Source: Thalassolituus sp034111725
GTDB taxonomy: Bacteria; Pseudomonadota; Gammaproteobacteria; Pseudomonadales; Oceanobacteraceae
Direction: 5' to 3'
DNA length: 64,000 bases
NCBI RefSeq assembly: GCF_034111725.1
Contig: NZ_JAWUWR010000077.1
Coordinates: 13,615-77,614, forward strand
The position numbers were made by a program, and so were the translations under genes. The notes under the pieces are model-generated. The model saw nothing but the letters and a program-made list of their open reading frames with translations, did no database searches and had not been told where the DNA came from. Below, piece after piece: positions 56,555 to 64,000 of the stretch (position 1 is its first letter; each line of letters begins with the position of its first letter).

Positions 56555-57307
56555 CTATTCCTGACCACTTAACAACTGCTTTACCCAGCTGCGCTTGCGT
56601 TCATGCAACAAGATTTCGTTGCGCGTATTCAGTATCACCAATAGGGCAAAAAACACATAGCTGGTCACAATCATAATCAACAAAGGCACCAGCATGTCGG
56701 GGTCCATCGATGGCTTTTCTGTCAGCTTAAGCGTTGCTGGCTGATGTAAGGTATTCCACCATTCAACCGAGTATTTGATGATAGGGATATTCACCAGTCC
56801 CACCAACGACAGAATGGCACCGGCTTTGTAAGAGGCATCTTCCGACTCCATCGCTCGCTGTAATGCAATAACACCGAAGTACAAAAATAGCAGCATTAAC
56901 ATTGACGTTAAGCGCGCATCCCAAACCCACCAAGTCCCCCAAGTCGGGTTACCCCAAATGGCCCCAGTCAGTATCGCAATCAAGCAAAGTGACGCTCCAA
57001 TCGGAGCAATGACTTTTGCTACCCAAGCGGCCATTTTCATGCGCCAAATCAAATATATGGCACCCGCTATCGCCATCATCATAAAGGCACTCTGCGCCAA
57101 AATGGCCGCCGGCACATGAATATAAATAATACGGAAGCTATTACCTTGCAGATAATCCGCCGGAGCATAGGCTAAACCGAGAACCAAACCGACCACAGTG
57201 CCGATAATAGAAATCACGGCCAACCAAGGAATCCACGGCGTGGTTAACTCGTAGAACCATTTCGGGGAACCCATTCGATGATAGAGCTGTGTTAACCATT
57301 GCCACAT
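56555..57307 (-). CDS. ccmC: Haem exporter/handling protein CcmC
   Basis: 250 residues with six membrane helices and the WWD haem-handling motif (WGTWWVWDARLTS). It loads haem on CcmE. The ccmB gene ends 7 nt upstream. Confidence 0.95.
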   Translation of the reverse strand: MWQWLTQLYHRMGSPKWFYELTTPWIPWLAVISIIGTVVGLVLGLAYAPADYLQGNSFRIIYIHVPAAILAQSAFMMMAIAGAIYLIWRMKMAAWVAKVIAPIGASLCLIAILTGAIWGNPTWGTWWVWDARLTSMLMLLFLYFGVIALQRAMESEDASYKAGAILSLVGLVNIPIIKYSVEWWNTLHQPATLKLTEKPSMDPDMLVPLLIMIVTSYVFFALLVILNTRNEILLHERKRSWVKQLLSGQE

Positions 57308-57314
57308 AACAAAA

Positions 57315-57983
57315 TTACCGCGATAAATTTAATTTGAGTGCTGCTGCTGCAGCAAACGGTGTTAACGCCAATGCCAGCGCTAACATCGCACCTAACATCG
57401 CTACCTGGCCATTGTAAGGCATGCCGATACCGGCGTGATAAACCGCACTGGCCGCAAAAATCAAAACTGGAATATACAGGGGTAAAATTAATAGAGTGAG
57501 TAACAATCCACCACTACGTACACTTGCCGTTAGTGCTGCTCCTACAGCCCCCAATAAACTCAGAATGGGAGTGCCGACCGCTAAGCTTAAAACCAAAGCC
57601 CCATAGGCATCAGTGGGCAGAGCCAACATCAAGCCTAAGACAGGTGACATCAGGGTTAACGGCAAACCGCTAATACACCAATGCACTAACGCCTTACCCA
57701 ACGCCATACCATACAAGGATTCACCTGATGCCAACCATTGCTCTAATGAGCCGTCTTCAACATCCGCACGAAATAATCCATCTAACGACAATAAGGTGGC
57801 CAATAAAGCGGCCACCCAAATCACTCCACCCGCAATTTTTGCCAAAAACGCCGGGGCAGGATCAACGGCCAATGGAAATAACGCGGCCACCATTAAAAAA
57901 AACATCAGAGGATTCGCCCACTCGCCGGGATTACGCGCGGCTAATAGTAAATCGCGCTTAATCGTCGAACCAATCAAGCTCAT
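57315..57983 (-). CDS. ccmB: Haem exporter permease CcmB
   Basis: 222 residues with six helices; the DLLLAARNPGEWANPLMFFLMV start and EDGSLEQWLASGES motif are those of CcmB. Membrane partner of the CcmA ATPase. Overlaps ccmA by 4 nt. Confidence 0.94.
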   Translation of the reverse strand: MSLIGSTIKRDLLLAARNPGEWANPLMFFLMVAALFPLAVDPAPAFLAKIAGGVIWVAALLATLLSLDGLFRADVEDGSLEQWLASGESLYGMALGKALVHWCISGLPLTLMSPVLGLMLALPTDAYGALVLSLAVGTPILSLLGAVGAALTASVRSGGLLLTLLILPLYIPVLIFAASAVYHAGIGMPYNGQVAMLGAMLALALALTPFAAAAALKLNLSR

Positions 57984-58627
57984 GGGTGCACACTCCCAAG
58001 CTCAAGCTGACGCAATGACGGAATTCCTTGAAGAGCATGATGGCTAGTAATAATAACAGCGCCACCTTTGGCAACATGCTGTTCCAGTTGCTGTTCTAAC
58101 CAAGATACTCCGTAGTGATCGAGTGCGGTGAAAGGTTCATCCAAAATCCACAACGGTGCCGGACACACACATAGCCGCGCCAACGCGACGCGTCTTTGTT
58201 GCCCAGCGGATAACTGCTGACAGACGGTTTCTTCATAACCCGCTAAAGAAACCTGCTCTAACGCCTGCCAGAGAATGTCATCCGCGACATTCCATTGGCT
58301 AGTTAACCAGCGTAAATTCTCAATCGGTGTTAGCGCGCGTTTAACTGCAGACAAATGCCCCATGTATAAACGCTGATGGGCATAACTGGCATACACTCGC
58401 TGGAGCGGCTCACCACGCCAAAAAACGTCACCATCAAAATCTTGATTCAATCCCGCTAACAAACGCAGCAAGGTTGTTTTACCTGCGCCATTTGGCCCTA
58501 CCAACTGCAATAAATCGCCATTGGCCACATGCACCGACAACTGCTCGAATAACACACGGTCATCGCGCTCACAGGTCAATGAATTGGCTGTTAACTCTAT
58601 CTGACTGGCTCGTTTTTGGGCCGTCAT
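57980..58627 (-). CDS. ccmA: Haem exporter ATP-binding protein CcmA
   Basis: 215 residues with Walker A GPNGAGKTT, signature LSAGQQRR and Walker B LWILDEP. ATPase that releases holo-CcmE from the CcmC/D complex. First gene of the ccmABCDEFGHI operon, divergent from fliK with about 90 nt between starts, which must hold both promoters. Confidence 0.95.
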   Translation of the reverse strand: MTAQKRASQIELTANSLTCERDDRVLFEQLSVHVANGDLLQLVGPNGAGKTTLLRLLAGLNQDFDGDVFWRGEPLQRVYASYAHQRLYMGHLSAVKRALTPIENLRWLTSQWNVADDILWQALEQVSLAGYEETVCQQLSAGQQRRVALARLCVCPAPLWILDEPFTALDHYGVSWLEQQLEQHVAKGGAVIITSHHALQGIPSLRQLELGSVHP

Positions 58628-58720
58628 CGGAACCTCTTAATAGTGATTTATCGCAACTGGTATACCAGCGCGGCCGCATTATAACCAAAAACAGGCTGAC
58701 GAACCTGAGCTCAGGCAACT

Positions 58721-60604
58721 ATGATGGGTAAAGATGCGTCAATGGCCGCCGATATCTTACGTATGAAAAGCGATTCTATTCCATTATTCACCGCGAAAAC
58801 GCTCGCTTCGGCGCGTGTCAGTAGCACCCCTGCGAGTGTTGAATCCTCGGTTCAAGCTGCCACAAGCATCCAGAACAGCAGCCAACCGGCACAAGCCGAA
58901 GCTAAAGTAGTCGCCAGTAAGCTGCAGCCCCAGCCCGAGAATAGCGCTCACTCTAAAGCATCCACCAAACCCGAATGGCAATTAACGCTCGAAGTCGACG
59001 GTAAAACGCTGAAGGTAAATAGTCGGTTACCCCTCCCCGTCGATAGTCGGGTAACGGTTACAGTGAGCCAGGATGCTAATGGCAAACCACAATTGAATGT
59101 CGACGCTATCGAATTAGCACCGACAAAAGCGCCAGTACCGAGCAAAACAGCAGACACCTTGGCCAATAGCGCTGAAACGCGCCCAGCATCAAATCCTACG
59201 ACCAGCCTACTGCAAGTTTTAAAAGGAGCGGTCAGTAGTAAGGCGCCGGTACCTAGCGCGGTAGTCAGTCAATGGCTCGCCAGCCGCTTACCTGCGGCGA
59301 CTCAAGCGCAAGTAATGCCTGCAACACTGAAGATGCTAACGTCTGGTTTAAACCAAGCGAACAACCCTGTTGCCAGTTCGGCAACCAACACTAATTCAAT
59401 GCCAAGTGCTAGCAGTGCCATCAATGCCTTACTGGCGCAACAACTGCCGGAAAGCGTACGCCAAAGCCTAAACCAATTTATCGCCGCACAACCTGAGCGG
59501 CCCGGACTAAACCAGGGCAGCCAAGTAGAAAGTGCTGTTCGCAACTCGCCACAACAATACGAACGGCAACTGTTGCAGCACGTCGTACAAAAACTATTAC
59601 CGAATGCCGAATTACCATCGGCTATAAAAAACAGCTCGCCACCGTCGCTATTTCAACAACTATGGCGCAACTCCCCTTCTGCGCCACTCGCGAATTCAGG
59701 CCCCCCCCTCCCTAGTACGAGTGCTGTGCCGAATAGCATGAACATGGAAACAAGCATAAACGGCCTTAGTTTGCGCCAAGGCTTACGACAAATATTCAGC
59801 CCAACCAGCACTGACACTAGCCAGGGCAATAAGCAGCTGCGCACACTCAGCGACGCGATTGCGATTCTATTAAATAGAGGCCAATCAACCGACACCGCCA
59901 AGAACACCACTCCAGCAAGCACTGCTGCCCTCGCTACAGAAAGCGCTGCGAAATCACTCATTAACGCCGGGCATATTCCGCTCAGCGATGATCAAGCATT
60001 GGCTAAATTACTCACACACAATCTCAAAGGTGCATTAGCCAAAGCATTTGTCGACTGGCAAGGACAGCTATCCGGCGGACGCGGAGCGATGACCAGCAAT
60101 CTGCCATTGTCATTTAGCGCTCCAGCCGATGACGTACCCGACGCCTTTCGCTTGCTGCAATCGACCCTAGCACAGCATGAAGTGGAACAATTTCGCATGG
60201 TGCAATCCAGTAGTGAGCAATTGCAAACCTCACTAGCCCTGCTGTATCGCGATGGCAATCAACTGCGCGATATACCTATGCGCATGCAGCGTGAAGACGA
60301 GGGCGAAGGAAATCAAGACAATGAAATGAAACGCCAAAGCCGTTGGCGCATAAAACTGCACTTCAACCTGACTGAACTAGGGCCGTTGGATGTCGATCTC
60401 GATCTACGTATGCCCACCATGTCGGCCACCTTTTGGTCGCAACAACCGGATACTTTAGCCCGAATTAACCAAGCCATTGCCCCGTTACGACAACGCCTTA
60501 CGGAGCTAGGTGTTAATGTCGAAAGCTTGCAAGCTAAGCACGGCCAACTGCCACCACAAGAACACGGCAACATTCAACATTCGCTAGTGGATATTCACAC
60601 ATGA
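58721..60604 (+). CDS. fliK: Flagellar hook-length control protein FliK
   Basis: 627 residues, low-complexity Ala/Ser/Gln-rich for most of its length. The C-terminal 130 residues form the conserved hook-length domain (RWRIKLHFNLTELGPLDVDLDLR, then a Gln-rich end). It acts as the ruler and substrate-specificity switch of the flagellar export apparatus. The stop overlaps the next start by 4 nt (ATGA). No other flagellar gene lies in this window. Confidence 0.85.
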   Translation: MMGKDASMAADILRMKSDSIPLFTAKTLASARVSSTPASVESSVQAATSIQNSSQPAQAEAKVVASKLQPQPENSAHSKASTKPEWQLTLEVDGKTLKVNSRLPLPVDSRVTVTVSQDANGKPQLNVDAIELAPTKAPVPSKTADTLANSAETRPASNPTTSLLQVLKGAVSSKAPVPSAVVSQWLASRLPAATQAQVMPATLKMLTSGLNQANNPVASSATNTNSMPSASSAINALLAQQLPESVRQSLNQFIAAQPERPGLNQGSQVESAVRNSPQQYERQLLQHVVQKLLPNAELPSAIKNSSPPSLFQQLWRNSPSAPLANSGPPLPSTSAVPNSMNMETSINGLSLRQGLRQIFSPTSTDTSQGNKQLRTLSDAIAILLNRGQSTDTAKNTTPASTAALATESAAKSLINAGHIPLSDDQALAKLLTHNLKGALAKAFVDWQGQLSGGRGAMTSNLPLSFSAPADDVPDAFRLLQSTLAQHEVEQFRMVQSSSEQLQTSLALLYRDGNQLRDIPMRMQREDEGEGNQDNEMKRQSRWRIKLHFNLTELGPLDVDLDLRMPTMSATFWSQQPDTLARINQAIAPLRQRLTELGVNVESLQAKHGQLPPQEHGNIQHSLVDIHT

Positions 60605-60879
60605 GCCTGCCGGATAGCCTGTTTGAAAGCACCGAAGCCATTGCCATTAGTTATGACGGCTTAACCGCGCCCAAAATTAGCGCCAAAGGCGAAGATGATC
60701 TTGCCCAAGCCATTATTCAGCTCGCACTTGCGCACAAAGTACCTGTGTATGAAAACGCTGAATTAGTCAGCTGGCTTAGCCAACTCGATCTAGGAGACGA
60801 GATACCGCGACAGCTGTATCAAGTCATCGCCGAGATATTAGCGTTTGTTTATCACTTAGAAGGCAGAACGCCAGGATGA
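60601..60879 (+). CDS. FlhB-like C-terminal-domain protein (FhlB-type)
   Basis: 92 residues corresponding to the cytoplasmic domain of FlhB/YscU: AIAISYDGLTAPKISAKGEDDLAQAII, then IPVYEN-like and GDEIPRQLYQVIAEILAFVY. The NPTH autocleavage sequence and membrane part of FlhB are absent. Such stand-alone domains (FhlB) are commonly encoded next to fliK and can partly replace the FlhB C-domain in the export switch. Translationally coupled to fliK. Confidence 0.87.
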   Translation: MSLPDSLFESTEAIAISYDGLTAPKISAKGEDDLAQAIIQLALAHKVPVYENAELVSWLSQLDLGDEIPRQLYQVIAEILAFVYHLEGRTPG

Positions 60880-60906
60880 GTTGAACCCGTGACTAGGCCA
60901 TGCAGC

Positions 60907-61908
60907 TTAAATACTCTCCCCACGTAAGGGCACAGAGATTTTATTGCGAATAACGTCCGCAGATTCGCCACATGACAGTAAATAATGCAGCTTGGCAAAA
61001 GCTGCTTCGGTTGTCATGTCACAGCCAGAGGTAACACCTATTCTGCTCAATATTGATCCCGACGCGTAGGTATCCTGAAACACCCCCCCCGCCAAACACT
61101 GACTAACATTTACCACGACAATTCCGCGCTTAACCGCGTCTTCAATTACTTGAATCAGTGCGCTATTACGGGATGGCACATTGCCAACACCGTAGTTACG
61201 TAAAATAAGTCCTTTCAGACCGTCTATTTTAAGTATTTGCTCAACCATACTCGCCTGTATTCCAGGGAAAATGGTTAGTATCGCAACCGCACTAGGATCA
61301 AAGGTCAGTGCACGAGGATTGAGGGGGCCTGCTGACAGTAAAAGTTGATTGTTAAGATGAAGATCTACACCTATTTCTCCTAACCAGAGTAAATTCGGAG
61401 AGTCAAAAGCATCTAGATTCATGCTATTTACTTTGGTGCTGCGATTTCCTCGCAATAGCCGACCATCAAAACAAATACAGACCTCTTTAATATCAGGATT
61501 AACGGCCAGAAAAAAGCTATTGAGCAAATTATTCAGCGCATCAGTACTAGCCGAACCCAAAGGAATTTGCGATCCCGTCATGATTACCGGCTTGTCCATT
61601 TCATGCAGAATAAAAGACAGAGCACTGGCGGTATAAGCCATAGTATCCGTACCATGCAATACGATAAAACCGTCATAATTATTCCACTGTTCTGTCAGCG
61701 GACAAGCAATCCGCGACCAATCATTAGGACATAAATCTGCACTATCTATTAACATATCTAATTGTACTAGGTCATAGGCTGGGAGCGCGTACCCGCGCAG
61801 TTTTTCTGCTAATAGCGCCGAGAAATTTTGTGCGGGCCGATAGCCGTCAGCGGAAGCTTCCATGCCTATGGTGCCACCGGTATGAAGTATCAGAATGCGT
61901 TGCTGCAT
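60907..61908 (-). CDS. ansA: Type I L-asparaginase
   Basis: 333 residues, with LILHTGGTIGM at the N-terminus (first catalytic Thr) and VLHGTDTMAYTASALSF (second Thr-Asp pair). No signal peptide, so cytoplasmic type I. Hydrolyses asparagine to aspartate and ammonia. The late RNYGVGNVPSRN and GGVFQDTYASG blocks are family-typical. A 39-bp tandem duplication lies in its upstream region. Convergent with the flhB-like gene. Confidence 0.92.
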   Translation of the reverse strand: MQQRILILHTGGTIGMEASADGYRPAQNFSALLAEKLRGYALPAYDLVQLDMLIDSADLCPNDWSRIACPLTEQWNNYDGFIVLHGTDTMAYTASALSFILHEMDKPVIMTGSQIPLGSASTDALNNLLNSFFLAVNPDIKEVCICFDGRLLRGNRSTKVNSMNLDAFDSPNLLWLGEIGVDLHLNNQLLLSAGPLNPRALTFDPSAVAILTIFPGIQASMVEQILKIDGLKGLILRNYGVGNVPSRNSALIQVIEDAVKRGIVVVNVSQCLAGGVFQDTYASGSILSRIGVTSGCDMTTEAAFAKLHYLLSCGESADVIRNKISVPLRGESI

Positions 61909-61940
61909 AGAATTCTGGCCGCGTCAGGTTAATGATCAAT

Positions 61941-62018
61941 ATCAACCCAGCACCAGTAAGATGCTTGTTGTGAGTTTATATCAAGCCAGCACCAGTAAGA
62001 TGCTTGTTGTGAGTTTAT
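61941..62018. repeat. 39-bp tandem duplication upstream of ansA
   Basis: Two adjacent copies (61941-61979, 61980-62018) differ by one base near the left end (ATCAAC versus ATCAAG). A third partial start (ATCA) follows. Read toward ansA, the junction holds TTGATA, 17 nt, TCTTAC, a weak promoter-like pair. The repeat is not in a gene. Confidence 0.95.
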
Positions 62019-62071
62019 ATCATGATATTTCGCAGAGTTTAGCACAGGAAAAACACACAATATTCCAACAA

Positions 62072-62098
62072 AAAAGCCCAGCACTAAGCTGGGCTTTT
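62072..62098 (-). terminator. Intrinsic terminator of the TetR-family gene
   Basis: AAAAGCCCAGC and GCTGGGCTTTT around ACTAA, with a T-run following the stem on the minus strand. Confidence 0.88.
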
Positions 62099-62114
62099 AA
62101 ATTGTTTAGCGTTT

Positions 62115-62777
62115 CTAGTGAGCCGTTTCGGCTTGACGCTCTAATGCCGACAGCAACCAGCCGATGTGCGTTTGCACGACGTCATCAGGAATCAAGTCAA
62201 CACCCGATAGCAACTGCGGAAGTGCCTTGTACCGATAGGAGTCAATTAACCCGTGCAACGACGACACAAAAAATAGCGCCAATTGTTTCTTTAAAGCATC
62301 ACCTTTACTACCGATGGCAGGAACAGCGTCGGCTAACAATGACAATAAGTGCGACTGCCACTCATCCACCATGCGACTGACTTGCAATTGGATTTCTTGA
62401 TCAACGCCTTCAGTATTATCTAGGCTCAATAACGGTGGCTGGAACATCAGCTGGTAGTACCCAGGATAACGCTGGGCGAAATCAATAAGGTTGCCAGCAA
62501 AGGCATACAATGCAGCAGTAGCATTAGTTGAGCTCGCCATTTGCTCATTCAGATCGGCAAACGCCATATCAAACCCGCGACGTCGAGTGTGAACAAACAA
62601 GGCCTCCTTATTGGGGAAATAATTATAGATATTACTCGCCGTCATGCCTAATTGAGACGCTAGTTTTCTCATTGATAAGTGATGAAAACCGACTTCAGCC
62701 ATTACACTTGATGCGCTATCCATAATTCGTTCACGTTGGGCCGCAATTTCTTCCGGCGTAAACGGCTTCTTAGGCAT
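62115..62777 (-). CDS. TetR-family transcriptional regulator
   Basis: 220 residues from the ATG at 62777, which has GAGGTTGG upstream; the in-frame start at 62822 would add 15 residues. The N-terminal helix-turn-helix is clear: IMDSASSVMAEVGFHHLSMRKLASQLGMTASNIYNYFPNKEALF. The ligand domain has a YYQLMF region and helices of the WHG/AcrR-like group. Regulator of unknown targets, divergent from hemN. Confidence 0.9.
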   Translation of the reverse strand: MPKKPFTPEEIAAQRERIMDSASSVMAEVGFHHLSMRKLASQLGMTASNIYNYFPNKEALFVHTRRRGFDMAFADLNEQMASSTNATAALYAFAGNLIDFAQRYPGYYQLMFQPPLLSLDNTEGVDQEIQLQVSRMVDEWQSHLLSLLADAVPAIGSKGDALKKQLALFFVSSLHGLIDSYRYKALPQLLSGVDLIPDDVVQTHIGWLLSALERQAETAH

Positions 62778-62933
62778 AACCAACCTCGTTTGACTACAGA
62801 TCTCAGAAGCCGTGTTTCGCAACTGAGAATTGTTATACAGATTTCAGGATCCGCCTATCAAACGTGCAAAAGGTGCCAAAATCAAGGCAATTAGCGACTA
62901 AATGCTATTTATTTTGCTCTCAACGGCTAATTT

Positions 62934-62975
62934 TTGATGTGGAACAAGATAAGCCCAGATAGTGGTGAGTAGACT
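62934..62975 (+). promoter_or_regulatory. FNR/Anr-type site and -10 box of hemN
   Basis: TTGAT-GTGG-AACAA (62934-62947) matches the FNR/Anr consensus TTGAT-N4-ATCAA at nine of ten specified bases. A TAGACT -10 box follows at 62970-62975. A start at about 62982 places the centre of the site at -41.5, the position for class II activation. Confidence 0.65.
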
Positions 62976-63017
62976 GCGCCGATTCAATAGCTAGATTCAC
63001 CTGCAGAGTTGCCTAAT

Positions 63018-64000
63018 ATGTCAGAGCACCTTATCTGGGATCCATTAATGATCCAACGCTACAATACCGCAGGACCTCGTTACACGTCCTTTCCAACGGC
63101 AGTAGAGTTTCGCGATGTTGATTCCGACCAGTTAGAGCGCTCTGCGCTATGCCATCCCAGTCATGCGCCACTCTCTCTTTATCTTCACATCCCCTTTTGT
63201 ACTCATGTTTGTTACTACTGTGGCTGCAATAAGATAGTGACGAAAAACAAAGGACGATCGATTCCCTATTTAGAACATTTGAAAACCGAAATTAGAATGA
63301 AACATGCGTTACTCGGAGGCTCTCGCTGCGTTGAGCAACTGCATTTAGGTGGCGGCACACCGACATTCTTAAGCGATGATCAACTTACTGATTTGATGGG
63401 GTTTTTACGCAAGTTATTTACTTTCAGCACGACCGACAGTGCTGATTATTCGATAGAAATCGACCCGCGCGAACTCCGCCCAAACACACTCAAACGCTTG
63501 CGCGAACTGGGATTTAATCGCTTGAGCTATGGAGTACAAGACCTAGACGAACGCGTTCAAGCGGCGGTTAACCGGGTCCAACCCGAGAGTATGATTCGCG
63601 CCGTTATGATTGAGGCACGAGAATTAGGCTTCCGTTCTATCAATATTGACCTTATCTATGGTTTGCCACATCAATCGGTTGAAAGCTTCGATAAAACGCT
63701 CGATGCCATCATTGATATGCGCCCGGATCGGTTATCTATTTTCAACTATGCCCATTTACCGCAGCGATTTATGCCTCAGCGACGCATCAGCGACGATGAC
63801 TTACCCTCGGCCCAAGAGAAGCTGCACATTTTCGGACATGCTATTCGAAGACTGGATGCGGCAGGCTACCACTATGTCGGCATGGATCACTTTGCCCTAC
63901 CGGATGACGAGCTAGCCATTGCCCAGCGCGACGGCAAATTACATCGGAACTTTCAGGGATATACAACTCACGGCGATTGCGACTTAATTGGCTTTGGCGT
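63018..64000 (+). CDS. hemN: Oxygen-independent coproporphyrinogen III oxidase, N-terminal part (3' end outside window)
   Basis: The reading frame opens with ATG at 63018 and runs off the window; 327 residues are visible. Conserved HemN features: YNTAGPRYTSFPTA, and the radical SAM cysteines Cys61, Cys65, Cys68 with Cys70 in FCTHVCYYCGC, then LHLGGGTPTFL, SIEIDPREL and DLIYGLPHQ. It decarboxylates coproporphyrinogen III to protoporphyrinogen IX without oxygen. An FNR/Anr-type site lies upstream, in line with expression under low oxygen. Confidence 0.95.
   Translation, partial: MSEHLIWDPLMIQRYNTAGPRYTSFPTAVEFRDVDSDQLERSALCHPSHAPLSLYLHIPFCTHVCYYCGCNKIVTKNKGRSIPYLEHLKTEIRMKHALLGGSRCVEQLHLGGGTPTFLSDDQLTDLMGFLRKLFTFSTTDSADYSIEIDPRELRPNTLKRLRELGFNRLSYGVQDLDERVQAAVNRVQPESMIRAVMIEARELGFRSINIDLIYGLPHQSVESFDKTLDAIIDMRPDRLSIFNYAHLPQRFMPQRRISDDDLPSAQEKLHIFGHAIRRLDAAGYHYVGMDHFALPDDELAIAQRDGKLHRNFQGYTTHGDCDLIGFG

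Noticed and set aside
61941..62018. CRISPR-like repeat
   Set aside because: Only two directly adjacent copies, with no spacers.

Overview
The window reads as chromosomal DNA of a marine, respiratory gammaproteobacterium of Oceanospirillales-like type. This is an inference from gene content: cytochrome c maturation operon ccmABCDEFGHI, a CrbS/CrbR-type acetate switch with acs, a DcaP-type porin, FliK with an FlhB-like fragment, rhombosortase with a GlyGly-CTERM protease, and HemN. No phage, IS element, CRISPR array, tRNA or rRNA gene was seen. Almost every gene has a clear ribosome-binding site, and convergent gene pairs are usually separated by hairpin terminators.

Layout. 1-13.6 kb: a partial AraC regulator, then a mostly minus-strand housekeeping block (NUDIX hydrolase, rhombosortase, M6 protease, YheT-type hydrolase, glutaredoxin-like protein, signal peptidase I with a 42-residue membrane protein behind it, CNNM/CorC-like protein, dGTPase, MarC), with an alpha/beta hydrolase and an RND exporter on the plus strand. 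13.8-15.7 kb: a cytochrome c-type lipoprotein gene broken by two compensating frameshifts. 15.9-18 kb: a small-subunit/large-subunit Na+/solute symporter. 18-20 kb: esterase, Tpx and a secreted truncated globin. 20-24.1 kb: a four-gene operon of cupredoxin, GGDEF/EAL protein, DUF3034 protein and periplasmic truncated globin. 24.2-35.1 kb: an acetate utilisation region of DUF485/ActP-like symporter, DUF294 signalling protein, DEDDh exonuclease, SSS-domain hybrid kinase, LuxR-type regulator and acetyl-CoA synthetase, followed by the DcaP porin at 35.5 kb.

37.2-50.4 kb holds the most unusual part: a five-gene, 13-kb operon encoding four secreted DUF11-type proteins and one 1949-residue outer-membrane protein that combines DUF11-like, SdrD/Cna-B-like, OmpA-like and beta-barrel regions. 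The secreted proteins share N-terminal and C-terminal modules with each other, so they look like parts of one cell-surface assembly or secretion system. I know of no described function for such an operon.

50.5-64 kb: a DUF2804 protein, the complete ccm operon on the minus strand, fliK plus an flhB-like fragment, type I asparaginase with a 39-bp tandem duplication upstream, a TetR regulator, and the start of hemN with an FNR/Anr-type site placed at about -41.5 from a predicted start.

All function calls rest on reading translated sequence and motif recognition without database searches.
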